A program made the position numbers and the translations under genes. A model generated the notes under the pieces. That model made no database searches and was not told where the DNA came from. It worked only from the letters and a program-made list of their open reading frames with translations. This document shows positions 37,739 through 47,734 of a stretch of 47,734 nucleotides of DNA, piece after piece; position 1 is the first letter of the stretch; each line of letters starts with the position of its first letter. Source of the DNA: Persephonella sp. (GTDB taxonomy: Bacteria > Aquificota > Aquificia > Aquificales > Hydrogenothermaceae); contig JAUZSJ010000023.1 in assembly GCA_030949555.1 (NCBI GenBank), positions 1 to 47,734 of the forward strand. The letters are read 5' to 3'.

Positions 37739-38122
37739 ATGCTGGTTAAAGAGATTATGCAGAGAGAAGTATTAACAATATCACCCTTTGCGTCTTTAAA
37801 AGAGGCTATAGAAAAGATGAGAGAGAGCGGTGTAAAGGCTCTTATTGTAGAAAAGCAGCACTCAAACGATGTGTATGGGATAATTACCTACACAAGCATA
37901 CTGAAAGCTGTTTATCAGGAAGAGGGAGATATTGAACTGCTCAATGTGTATGATGTTGCAGTAAAACCTGCCCTTTCCATATCTCCAAATGTGGAAATAA
38001 GATATGCGGCAAGAATGATGGTAAACTTTAATGTGAAAAGATTGATAGTTTTAGAAAATGATGAGCTAATAGGGATTATATCCATGACTGACATTATTGA
38101 AAATATATTTATTAAACCTTAG
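37739..38122 (+). CDS. Paired CBS-domain protein
   Basis: This 127-residue protein is essentially two CBS motifs: MLVKEIMQREVLTISPFASL with GIITYTSILKAV, and VYDVAVKPALSISPN with LIGIISMTDIIENIF. CBS pairs bind adenine nucleotides and switch partner proteins. It is intact, with TGGAGGGAAAACC upstream. Third in the DUF1538-PII-CBS set; it ends 9 bp before lolC. Confidence 0.87.
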   Translation: MLVKEIMQREVLTISPFASLKEAIEKMRESGVKALIVEKQHSNDVYGIITYTSILKAVYQEEGDIELLNVYDVAVKPALSISPNVEIRYAARMMVNFNVKRLIVLENDELIGIISMTDIIENIFIKP

Positions 38123-38131
38123 AGAGAAGAG

Positions 38132-39343
38132 ATGCCTTTATATGTTAAGATAGCCCTGAGATATCTGCTTTCCTTAAAGTCAAGGGCTTTATCTTTTATG
38201 ACAATCATATCTTTTGTGGGAATTACTGTTGGAGTGTCTGCCCTTCTTATAACTCTTGCAGTTATGAGTGGTTTCCAGTGGGGTCTGAAGGAAAAGATTT
38301 TAGAAACCTCTCCCCACATTGTAATATTCAAGATTACCGGTAAATTTTCTGAATACAAGACCCTTTATGAGTATTTTTCTGACAATAAAGATATCATAGA
38401 TTATCAGCCTTTTATTTTTTCTCAGGCTTTAGCCTCAAGAGATGGGAATGTAAAGTCTGTAAATATCAGGGGAGTTAATCCCGAAAAAGATAAAAAAATT
38501 ATGAGACTGAATGAAAAAATAATAGCTGGAAGCTACGACAGTCTAAAAAAACCGAACTATGTTCTTATTGGAAAAGATGTTGCAGCTGCACTGGATTTGT
38601 GGATTGGTGATTCTTTTAATCTGATGTCTCCATTTGGAAGGAAAACACCTTTAGGATTTTTGCCAAAGGTAAAGAAGGTTTATGTAGGAGGCATTGTTGA
38701 GTTTGGTATGTATGAGTATGACTCAACATTTGTTCAGATGAAGCTAAAAGAAGCCCAGAAATTTTTTGACATGGGAAACAGCGTCACGGGAATCCAGCTA
38801 AAGCTGAGAGACCCTTACAGAGCAGATTTAGTAAAAAAAGAGCTGTTAAAATATATATCCTATCCCTACATTATCCGTTCATGGACAGACCTGAATAAAA
38901 GTCTTTTTCAGGCACTTCAGCTTGAGAAGCTTGCCATGTTCTTAGTTATTGCCCTGATAGTGTTGGTTGCTTCTTTTAATGTGTCAAGTCTGCTTATAAC
39001 AAAGGCAAGAGAAAAGAGGAAGGATATAGCAATACTGAAAACAGTTGGAGCAGACAGCAGTTTCATACTTAAAGTATTTCTGTGGCAGGGCATGCTTATT
39101 GGTATAGCAGGAACATTGTCAGGAACATTAATTGGAGCTGGAGTGATATACACTGCAGATACCTATCACCTTATTAAGCTTAATCCAGAGGTCTATATGA
39201 TTGATTATCTTCCGTTAAAAATATCACTTGTTGATATATCATCTGTTTTTATTTCGTCGCTTCTGATATGTTTTATATCCTCCATCATCCCGGCATACTT
39301 TGCCTCCAAGGATGTTCCAGCAGAGGTGCTCCGGTATGAATGA
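38132..39343 (+). CDS. lolC: Lipoprotein-releasing ABC transporter permease (LolC/LolE family)
   Basis: An intact 403-residue permease: N-terminal helix (FMTIISFVGITVGVSALLIT), a large periplasmic domain, and three C-terminal helices with the FtsX-type fold (VASFNVSSLLITKAREKRKD, AILKTVGADSSFI). It extracts lipoproteins from the inner membrane for LolA. As only one permease gene is present it may form a homodimer (LolF-like). It overlaps lolD by 8 bp. Confidence 0.9.
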   Translation: MPLYVKIALRYLLSLKSRALSFMTIISFVGITVGVSALLITLAVMSGFQWGLKEKILETSPHIVIFKITGKFSEYKTLYEYFSDNKDIIDYQPFIFSQALASRDGNVKSVNIRGVNPEKDKKIMRLNEKIIAGSYDSLKKPNYVLIGKDVAAALDLWIGDSFNLMSPFGRKTPLGFLPKVKKVYVGGIVEFGMYEYDSTFVQMKLKEAQKFFDMGNSVTGIQLKLRDPYRADLVKKELLKYISYPYIIRSWTDLNKSLFQALQLEKLAMFLVIALIVLVASFNVSSLLITKAREKRKDIAILKTVGADSSFILKVFLWQGMLIGIAGTLSGTLIGAGVIYTADTYHLIKLNPEVYMIDYLPLKISLVDISSVFISSLLICFISSIIPAYFASKDVPAEVLRYE

Positions 39344-40001
39344 GGTTATAAAAACCAGGCATCTTGTAAAGCGTTATTTTCTGGAAAGTTCCTATGTTGA
39401 GGCACTGAAAGGAATTAATCTGTCTATAGAAAAAGGAGAGATGGTTGCTCTTATGGGTCCTTCTGGTTCAGGAAAGAGTACTCTCCTTCACATCTTAGGA
39501 GGTATAGATATTCCAACAGAAGGAAAGGTGTTTGTAAATGGTCAGGACATATTTTCTCTAAAAGAAAAATCTTGCCCGTTTAGAAATAAGCATGTAGGGT
39601 TTGTTTTTCAGTTCCATTATCTTCTCCCAGAATTTACTGCACTTGAAAATGTTATGATTCCTGTCCAAATTTATAGTAAGGAAGGAGCAAAGGAAAAAGC
39701 AGAAAGGATACTTGAAAGACTTGGTTTAAAAGATAGGCTGAACCATAAACCCTCACAGCTTTCAGGGGGAGAGCAGCAGAGGGTGGCAATAGCAAGGGCT
39801 GTTGTGAATAATCCTGATATAATACTTGCAGATGAGCCAACAGGTAATTTAGACAGCAAGAATACAGAGGTGGTTATGAATCTTTTAAAGGAACTGAACG
39901 AAAAGAATAATGTGACTATGGTCATTGCTACCCACGATAGAGAAGTGGCAGAATACTGCAGTAGAACGATTTACCTGAAAGACGGAACAGTGCAGTCTTG
40001 A
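39336..40001 (+). CDS. lolD: Lipoprotein-releasing ABC transporter ATPase
   Basis: Walker A GPSGSGKST, signature LSGGEQQRVAIARA, Walker B ILADEPTGNLD and a switch histidine in IATHDRE are all present in 221 residues. The start is the ATG at 39336, overlapping the lolC stop (GAGGT upstream); a longer start inside lolC is rejected. It powers LolC. Confidence 0.93.
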   Translation: MNEVIKTRHLVKRYFLESSYVEALKGINLSIEKGEMVALMGPSGSGKSTLLHILGGIDIPTEGKVFVNGQDIFSLKEKSCPFRNKHVGFVFQFHYLLPEFTALENVMIPVQIYSKEGAKEKAERILERLGLKDRLNHKPSQLSGGEQQRVAIARAVVNNPDIILADEPTGNLDSKNTEVVMNLLKELNEKNNVTMVIATHDREVAEYCSRTIYLKDGTVQS

Positions 40002-40061
40002 AAAATTTGATTTATGTATATATTAAACAGGAATTTTAGAAAAAAATAGAGGTGTTTAGAT

Positions 40062-42515
40062 ATGTTTGAGAAGTTTACAGAAAGAGCGAGAAAGGTAATA
40101 CTGAATGCAAGAGAAAAAGCTTTAGATTATAGAAGCAATTATTTGGGAAGTGAGCATCTTCTTCTCTCGCTGATAGAGGAAGAGGATATTCCTGTTCTTG
40201 TTCTGTCAAGATTTGGACTGACAATTGATAAAGTAAAAAGAACATTGACTTCCCAGATGGTTCACGGCAGCCACACAGGAGAAGTCCTGTTTGCTCCTGA
40301 TGCAAAAAGGGTTTTAGAGTTTGCTGTAGAAGAGGCAAGAATACTGCATCATCAGTTTGTTGGACCAGAACATCTGCTTATTGGTATTGTTAGAGAAAAA
40401 ACAGGACTTGGAGGAAGAGTGTTAAGAGGATTTGGAATAGATGAGTATTCTATCAGAAAAGAGATACTACAGATACTGGGAGAGATTCCTCCTCAGGAGC
40501 AGGTAAAACAGGTTCCAACCCCTAACATAGACAGATTTTCAAGAGACCTTACAGCCTTAGCAAGGGAAGGGAAGTTAGACCCTGTTATTGGAAGAGATAA
40601 AGAGATAGACAGAGTTATACAGATACTCTCAAGAAGAAGGAAAAACAATCCTGTATTGATAGGTGAGCCGGGAGTAGGAAAAACATCCATAGTGGAAGGT
40701 CTTGCTCAGAGAATAGCAAACAAAGAAGTTCCAGAGCCTCTTCAGTCTAAAAGGATTGTTGCATTAGACCTTGCTGCTTTAGTGGCAGGGACAAAATACA
40801 GGGGACAGTTTGAAGAAAGACTGAAAAACATACTGAAAGAGCTTGAGAAAGCACCATACATAATTCTGTTTATAGATGAGCTTCACACTCTTGTTGGAGC
40901 AGGTGCAGCAGAAGGTTCCATTGATGCATCAAATATGCTCAAACCTGCCCTTGCAAGAGGAGAGATACAGGTGATAGGTGCAACAACGATAGATGAGTAT
41001 AGGAAATACATAGAAAAAGACGGAGCTTTAGAAAGAAGATTTCAGCCTGTTTTAGTGGAACCACCAACACCAGAAGACACAGTAAAAATACTTATGGGAC
41101 TGAAGAGAAAGTTTGAGGAGTTTCACGAAGTTGTTTATACAAAATCAGCAATAGAAAAGGCCGTAGATTACTCTGTGAAATACATCACAGACAGACAGCT
41201 ACCAGATAAAGCTATTGACCTTATTGATGAAGCTGGAGCATGGGTAAGAATAAGAGAGATGCAGCTTCCTCCAAAACTGAGAAGAATAGAGGAGAGAATT
41301 AAGAAAGATAGAGGAAGAAAAAGCAAAAGCAGCTAAAGAACAGGACTTTGAAAAGGCAGCAAAACTCAGAGACGAAGAGCTGAAACTGAGGGCAAAGTTT
41401 GAAACATTAAAGGCAGAGTGGAAAGAAAAGAAAAAGGTAAAGAAAGCCTAAAGTAAAAGATGAAGATATAGCACTTGTTGTTGCAAAATGGACAGGAATT
41501 CCTGTTGTAAGACTGACAGAATCACAGGCTGAGAAGCTTCTACATATAGAAGAGGAACTTCACAAGAGAGTTGTTAACCAGAATGAGGCAATAGAGGCTA
41601 TATCAAAGGCTATCAGAAGAAACAGCGTTGGACTTAAAGGAACACACAGGCCGATTGGGGTGTTTATGTTCTTAGGGCCAACAGGGGTTGGAAAAACAGA
41701 AACAGCCAAAGCCCTTGCAGAGTATCTGTTTGGAACAGAAGATGCTCTGATAAGATTTGATATGTCAGAGTATATGGAGAAACATACCGTTTCAAGACTC
41801 GTTGGAGCACCTCCCGGGTATGTCGGATACGAAGAAGGAGGCCAGCTTACAGAAGCAGTTAGAAGAAGGCCTTACTCAGTAATACTGTTTGATGAAATAG
41901 AAAAGGCACATCCAGATGTGTTCAACATATTCCTCCAGATATTTGACGATGGAAGGCTTACAGACTCCTTTGGAAGGGTTGTTGATTTTAGCAACACAAT
42001 AATAATTATGACCTCAAACCTTGGGGCAAGACTGATATTAGAATCTGGGAAGCTTGGTTTTGAGCAAAAATCAGGAATGCTTGATTATGAAGAAATGAAG
42101 AAAAATGTTCTCCAGCAGGTAAGAAAACATTTCAGCCCAGAGTTTCTGAACAGACTTGATGAGGTTATTGTATTCAAGCCACTGGACAAAGAGGTAATGA
42201 AAGGTATAATTGATATACAACTTAAGGAGATAAACAGAAGGCTGAAAGAATGGGGAATAACTGTAAAGCTGTCAGAAAGTTTGTGGACTACCTGATAGAA
42301 AAGGAATTCAGACCAGAATTTGGAGCAAGATCTATAAAGAGAGCCCTTCAGTCATTGGTGGAAGACCTGCTGGCAGAGGAGATACTGAAAGGAAAAACTT
42401 CCAGCTGGTTCAGTAGCAGAAGTGGTGGTGAAAAAAGGTGGAACAGTAGGAATAAAAGGTGAAAAAATCAAAATCAGAAAAAACAGTCAGGAAGAAAGAA
42501 GTGGCAGCAACATAG
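40062..42515 (+). CDS. clpC: ClpC-type AAA+ unfoldase, frameshifted
   Basis: ClpC unfolds proteins and feeds them to ClpP. Order: two Clp-N repeats ([26 protein letters not shown]), AAA1 Walker [10 protein letters not shown], a middle UVR-like segment ([14 protein letters not shown], which separates ClpC from ClpA/ClpB), AAA2 Walker [25 protein letters not shown], then the C-terminal domain ([18 protein letters not shown]). Frames shift near 41310, 41445, 42275, 42400 and 42480; the likely end is the TAG at 42513-42515. Aat at 21007 could supply N-degron substrates. Confidence 0.93.
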
Positions 42516-42532
42516 ACGTATTGAGGGGCTTC

Positions 42533-44880
42533 ATGCCCCCTGTTATTTCTGTTCTTCTTTTTTGTTCTCCATACCTTCCCATTCTGAAGAAACATCCCAG
42601 ATAAAAGCAGGGAAAATCTCAGAAGAAGTAAAAAAAATCTACAGACTGAGAAAAATTGAGATAAAAGGTCTTAAGTATGTATCTCCCCAGCTTATATACC
42701 CTGTAATAAACATAGGAAAAGGTTCTGTTGTTGTCAGAGACAACATTGTTAACATACTGAGAGACCTGTATAAGTTAGGTTATTTCCGTGATATTGAGGC
42801 CTATACCAGATATACAGAGAATGGTATAGACCTGATTTTCGTGTTTAAAGAACTACCTGTTGTTCAGAAAATAGAGTTTGAAGGAAATGAAGAGATTTCA
42901 GATGAGGACCTTTTACAGGTTTTAGGTGTTCAGACAAAAGAGAGAATGGAATCCGGAATGGCACTTCCTTTCTCAACAATTGGACCTGAGTTATCAGAAA
43001 AATTAGCTTCAATAAAAAAAGGTCTTGGTAGGGTTTTTTCTGTTGATGAGATAAACAAGATGATAAAAGCAATAAAAGATAAATATGAAAAGGAAGGGTT
43101 TTATAACACAAAAGTCTCTTACTATTTCAAAGGGAATACCCTTGTTTTTAAAATAGAAGAGGGAAAGAGGGCATATGTGAAAGAGATAAAAATTGTTGGT
43201 AATAAACAGTTAGATGAAGGCGAAATTAAGGACGTAATGGAGACGAAAGAACGTTCAATATGGAAGCTGAGATTTCACCCAAGACTGAGCAAAAGAACAG
43301 CTCCTTGAGGATGTTGAAAGATTAGAGAGTTATATCGTAAAAAAGGGATTCTTTTGAAGTTATGGTTGAAAACCAGAAATTGAACTTAAAAATGGAGAGG
43401 AGTACTACATAACAATAAAGATAAAAGAAGGTGCCCGTTATAAAATCTCTAGGCTGGAGTTTAAGAATAACAGATACTATACAGATGAAGAACTGCTGAG
43501 AAAATTTAAAGAAGAGCTCAAAACTGGAAATTTCTATAACGGAGAAGTTATTGAGAGACTGGAAAAGGAGATTTTAGACAGGTACACAGACCTTGGATTT
43601 ATATTTGCAATGGTGTATGTAGATAAGATAATAGATAAAAAAGGAAAAACAGTTAAAATTGTTTACGACATACAGCCAGGGGAGATTTTTTATGTAGATA
43701 AAATTGATATATCCGGAAATTATGAATCGAGGGATTATGTTATCAGAAGGGAGCTTAGGATTTGCTCCAGGAGACCTCTTTAGAAGACAGGATTTATTCA
43801 GGTCCCAATCAAGACTATACAGCCTTGGATACTACAATATGGTAGGTTTTGACCCCCATGTGAAAGAAGAAAACAAGATAGATGTTGACGTAAAAGTTCA
43901 GGAAAGATTTACAGGCCAGATATCTATAGGCGCTGGGTATAGCCAGCTTACTGGACTATCTTTCTTTCTCTCTTTGAGAAAAGGGAACTTTTTATGGGAA
44001 CAGGAGATACAGCAGGAATTTCATTTACAGTTGGTTCAACTTACAGAAATAATGAGATTTCCTACCTATCACAGATGGGCTTTTATAAACCTGTAAATCT
44101 TGGTTTTAGTCTTTACGACAGATACATTGATTACACCACATTTGTTTCAGAAAAACAGGGATTCTCTCCAACCCTTTCATGGGAAATATCAGAATACTGG
44201 AGAGCAGGAACAGGTATCACTATAGAAAAAGGAAAGTATAAAGATATCACAGTGGATGCCCCCAGAGAATAAAAGACCAGGCAGGCTCTTACAGTCTTGT
44301 GTCAACATTCCTCAATTTTACAAGGTCTGATGTTGACAATCCTATACTTCCAACAAGGGGTAGTAATTTCAGCATCACATTTAAGGTTGGTTATGGGACG
44401 AGAGGATTTTACAAAACTAACTTCAGCTACTCAAAGTTCATCCCAGACAGACTGTTTTATACAGACTGGGTTCTTTCATTTAAAGGTAGATATGGTATAG
44501 TTGAAAAGATGAATAACAAAATACCGTTAGATGAGTACTTCTTCGTTGGTGGAGATTTTTCTATCAGAGGGTTTGATTATGGTATGGCTGGACCGTACGA
44601 TAAAAATCTTGACCCGATAGGCTCAAAACAGCAGATAGTGTTTAACTTTCAGGCTTCTCACCCAATAGCAGAAAGATTCCTGTGGGGATACATATTTACG
44701 GACATGGGCAAGGGATACAACAGTGGCAGTCCATTTAAGGATATGTTCTATTCAGTTGGAGTAGGTCTGAAAATTGTTACGCCAATGGCACCTATTGACA
44801 TTTATTATGGAAAAGTCCTAAATCCACCTTCAGGAGTTGGAGGTTCAAGAATAGGATTTGTATTAGGAACATTTTTCTAA
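42533..44880 (+). CDS. bamA: Outer-membrane assembly factor BamA, frameshifted
   Basis: BamA inserts beta-barrel proteins into the outer membrane. A signal peptide appears if one T is restored near 42562 (MPPVISVLLFLFSIPSHS). Several POTRA domains follow (KIEIKGLKYVSPQLIYPVIN, KIEFEGNEEISDEDLLQVLG, IKIVGNKQLDEGEIKDVMET, KIDISGNYESRDYVIRREL), then the barrel with VGGDFSIRGFDY (the VRGF/Y loop motif is changed to IRGF) and a C-terminal phenylalanine (GFVLGTFF). Breaks occur near 43305, 43355, 43725, 44000 and 44270. GAGGGG precedes the ATG at 42533. Confidence 0.92.
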
Positions 44881-44894
44881 GACTGGAGGAAGAG

Positions 44895-45397
44895 ATGAGA
44901 AAAACAGTATGGACTTTCATTTTAGTGACATTTTTTTCAGGGCTTGCAGTAGCCCAGAATATAGCCTACGTGGATGTTCAGAAAATTATGAACAGCTCAG
45001 TAAAAGGGAAAAAGTTAAAGTCTGAGATACAGGAAAAGTGAAGTACTATCAGAGTAAGTTAGACAGTATTGATAAACAGATTGCCCAGATACAGAAACAG
45101 CTTGAAAGTCCCGTCCTCAGCGAAGAAGCTAAAAAGAAGAAGAAAAAAAGATTAGCAGAGCTTAAAGAAGAGGGACAAAAAGTGCAGCAAGAAGCAGAGA
45201 GGGAGCTATCACAGATGAAAGCAAAAGCAGAAAGAGAGCTGATATTAGACATCAAAAGGATTACAGAAAAATATGCAAGAGAGCATAACATAGACCTTGT
45301 TTTTATTGGTGGAGCAATAGGGGGAGTTGTGTATTATGATAAAGCTATAGACATTACTGATAAAATTTTAGAAATATACAACAGGGAAACAAAATGA
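44895..45397 (+). CDS. skp: Periplasmic chaperone OmpH/Skp, one frameshift
   Basis: A signal peptide (MRKTVWTFILVTFFSGLAVAQ) precedes the Skp opening NIAYVDVQKIMNSS, then a long charged coiled coil and the closing strand IDLVFIGGAIGGVVYY. It holds unfolded outer-membrane proteins for BamA. The frame shifts near 45038. The ATG at 44895 follows GGAGGAAGAG. The stop overlaps lpxD (ATGA). Confidence 0.88.
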
Positions 45398-46372
45398 AAC
45401 TCTCACAGATTGCAAAACTGTTAGATGGAAAGATTGTTAATCTAAAGGAAGATACAAGACATAACAGGATTAGGAAGTATTAGCAAAGCCAAAAAAGGAG
45501 AAATAACATTCTTGACTGACAAAAAGTATCTTAAAGACCTGCACATAAACGCTTCAGCAGTCTTAACAAAGGAAGAACTTGATTTAGACATCCCCCAGAT
45601 AATAGTTGACAACCCTCAGACAGCATTTTACAGGCTTATAGATATCTTTTATCCTGAAGAAGAAAAAACAGGAATATCACAGAGAGCATCGATATCAGAA
45701 AATGTGGAAATGGGAGATGATGTTTATATAGGAGATTTTACAGTTATAGAAGAAGGGGTAAAGATAGGGAACTCTGTCAGGATATACCCAAACTGCTACA
45801 TAGGAAAAAACACAGTGATAGGAAATAACACAGTTATTTATCCAAATGCTGTCATATACAGGAATACAGTTATAGGAAAATGTTATTATCCATTCTGGCT
45901 GTGTTATAGGAGCAGACGGCTTTGGTTACTATCAGGAAGATGGAAAGCACAAAAAAATAAGACATGCAGGCAGAGTTATCATTGGAAGATGAGGTGGTGA
46001 TAGGGCAAACACAACCATAGACAGGAGCAATGGTAGATGAGACTATTGTCAGAAAAAGGCACAAAGATAGATAATCTCGTAATGATAGCCCACAACTGCG
46101 ATGTTGGGGAAAACAGTATCATTGTTTCTCAGGTTGGAATAGCAGGGAGCTGTAAAATAGGGAAAAATGTTATATTAGCGGGACAGGTAGGGGTGGCAGA
46201 CCACATAACAATAGGGGATAATGTTATTGTTACAGCAAAATCAGGGGTAGGAAAAAATCTTGATGCTGGGAAGGTTTACGGCTCTGGTCTTCAGGCAATA
46301 GAATGGTCAAAATGGAAAAGAGTTATCTTCTATCTGTATAGACTCCCTGAACTTATCAAAAAGATAAAGTAA
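45394..46372 (+). CDS. lpxD: UDP-3-O-acylglucosamine N-acyltransferase, frameshifted
   Basis: LpxD adds the second acyl chain in lipid A synthesis. It starts [16 protein letters not shown]; the middle and end are a left-handed beta helix of hexapeptide repeats ([40 protein letters not shown]) with the catalytic His in MIAHNCDVG. Frames shift near 45465, 45885, 46000 and 46035. Length is about 325 residues. Last gene of the long plus-strand run; gmhA elsewhere in the window belongs to the same LPS pathway. Confidence 0.92.
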
Positions 46373-46438
46373 TTTTTCTTCTTTGGTGGAGCTTGGGAAT
46401 ATTATTAAGAAATACAAAAAGGTTGTGAATATAAATAA

Positions 46439-46455
46439 GGGTGCAAAATGCACCC
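46439..46455 (-). terminator. Inverted repeat in the gene-free stretch after lpxD
   Basis: GGGTGCA/TGCACCC with a 3-nt loop is followed on the minus strand by TTATTTATATT. It fits as terminator of the phage-like gene to the right and perhaps also of lpxD. The rest of 46373-46565 holds no ORF or other element I can name. Confidence 0.6.
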
Positions 46456-46565
46456 AGTTTTCACCCAGCCTCCATTATGGAGATACCTTTTTATTAAAAA
46501 ATAACAATGGAGAATTTGATATAATTGCTCCTCCTTAATCTGAAAAGATATAAAATGAAAGCCTT

Positions 46566-47734
46566 TCACCTATTCACAACACTACTCACATTCCTTATTG
46601 CTCTGATATAAGCCTGTTTTATTACAGGGTCTTTTTTCTTTTTCTCGTATTTGCTTTTAACCTTTGTAAAAGCTCTTTTTTTTCCTGTATGATTTTTTAA
46701 GTAGATATTGTCTATACTCACAGGCTTAGCTAAAAGTTGTAATTCTTTCGGCACTTTATGTTGTATATATATGACTTGAAGTCTTTGCTGTAATGCTCTT
46801 GCATTTGGATATATACCTTTTTCTATTAACTGTCTTGTTGTTTATTTAAACCTCTTATCATTGTTGATATAAGCCTCGTACATTTGTTTCATAAGCTTTT
46901 CTCTTCTATCTTCCGCTGTCTTTTCTCCTTTCACTTCTTCCCTGATTGTAAAACTTGCAGTCTTACAGGTGTTGCTCCAAGTAGTAATGCACAGCTTTTC
47001 GCAAGAACCTTAATAACTGGTTTACCATTGTTTCTGTAAATATATCCTTTTTGTTAATATATCAAGCCCGTCTTTAATCCTTCTTAAATATACTGGGAGT
47101 AGTCTATTGCCAATTCCTTTTATTCTTCTGTATCTCCTTTGGCAGCTGCAGCTATTGCATCTATAATGTTTTTACCATAACTAATAGGTGCTGATGCTGT
47201 AGATATTAGTGAACTGTATATATCTCCAAGTCCCATACTTTGATATAAACTAATCCCTGTTAATGCTCCAAGTAGCCCAAACTCTCTTTAATCTCGCTAA
47301 TTTCTCTGCTTAAACCTGTAATATCACTTAAAGTTTCTTCTAACGGCTCTCCTACAAGCTGATAATCATATCTGTTATTCCTATAAAGTTTAATATTTCA
47401 TGTTAAAATGCGTGTTCTAAGAATGTCATCAACATCATTGAACCAGCTAACCTATACTTCCAAGGCAGATTTTTTAAAAAGTTTATTTCCTTGATTAAAA
47501 ATGGCTTAAACATCATGTAAAATCTAATCCACGGGTTTCTTAAAGCTGGTGGGGTATTGTAAACTTTATTGTCAAAGTTTGTCTGTAGTGCAAACTCTTT
47601 TGCAAGCCTTGCTTTATTGCCTTTATATCCAAAATCTTTTAACTCGTCGTATTTCTAGCTAAAACGCAACACAGCTCTCGCAAGCCCATCCCCAGTAATT
47701 AAAGGGAATAAAGATATATTTTCAAGGGTGCCTC
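46566..47734 (-). CDS. Prophage-like large protein, partial and heavily frameshifted
   Basis: Minus-strand pieces read, in order: GYKGNKARLAKEFALQTNFD, PPALRNPWIRFYMMFKPFLI, PWKYRLAGSMMLMTFLEHAF, LLGALTGISLYQSMGLGDIY, APISYGKNIIDAIAAAAKGD, EEVKGEKTAEDRREKLMKQM, ending in a basic Lys-rich tail at 46566. A hydrophobic middle flanked by charged helices, and the NPWIRF...F segment, recall the C-terminal ends of the very long 'polyvalent' proteins of phages and conjugative elements. This is an inference from pattern; no phage hallmark gene is visible. The gene continues beyond the window. At least seven frame changes occur in 1.2 kb, more than in neighbouring genes, so real decay is possible. Confidence 0.4.

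Noticed and set aside
39300-39335. Longer LolD start inside lolC
   Set aside because: The ATG at 39336 overlaps the lolC stop, has GAGGT upstream and gives the family-typical N-terminus.

Overview
The window looks like a chromosomal segment of a thermophilic, Gram-negative, Aquificota-like bacterium (Hydrogenothermaceae, the Persephonella/Sulfurihydrogenibium group, is my best guess). This rests on AT-rich, Lys/Glu/Ile-rich coding sequence, an archaeal-style HerA ATPase, a cobalamin-dependent MetH, an outer-membrane biogenesis set (BamA, Skp/OmpH, LpxD, LolCD), and a 30-nt CRISPR repeat of the GTTTCAAT...AAAAC type. The assignment is inference; no 16S gene is present. Many core genes (mutS, dxs, purH, asd, purT, clpC, bamA, lpxD, metH and others) are cut by one or more single-base frameshifts, mostly in A/T runs. 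Because essential genes across the whole window are affected, I read these as consensus sequencing errors, and I give gene coordinates that span the breaks.

Layout. 1-5.3 kb: DNA repair (nth, mutS), a secreted M23 peptidase, a candidate small RNA between mutS and a small gene, and rluB. 5.3-10.1 kb: a LemA-like gene, a cold-shock gene with a structured leader, a small exported protein, a JAMM peptidase, lipB-dapF, a zinc-ribbon coiled-coil protein, a small unknown gene and tRNA-Ser(UGA). 10.1-16.1 kb: gmhA, a TPR membrane protein, an MFS transporter, a herA-phosphoribosyltransferase-haem lipoprotein run, and a flavin-binding protein. 16.2-20.3 kb: divergent speD (with an upstream short ORF) and metH, both tied to S-adenosylmethionine. 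20.3-22.7 kb: a Cys-rich lipoprotein, aat, then a nine-repeat CRISPR array without cas genes, read on the minus strand from an AT-rich leader.

22.7-25 kb: a tight minus-strand run hisIE-arsR-unknown-arsC-bcp. 25-35.8 kb: dxs, a DUF2203 gene, a DUF151 nuclease-like gene, three tandem secreted ankyrin-repeat genes next to asd, a small membrane gene with purH, two small exported proteins and purT. 35.9-46.4 kb: a long, closely spaced plus-strand run of DUF1538 membrane protein, PII-like protein, CBS protein, lolC, lolD, clpC, bamA, ompH and lpxD. This joins a possible PII-regulated membrane system to outer-membrane building. 46.6 kb to the end: a heavily frameshifted minus-strand gene resembling the long proteins of prophages.

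The most notable observations are the candidate sRNA at the mutS 3' end, the upstream ORF overlapping the speD start, the DapF-family protein lacking both catalytic cysteines, the DUF1538-PII-CBS module, and the isolated CRISPR array with irregular spacers.
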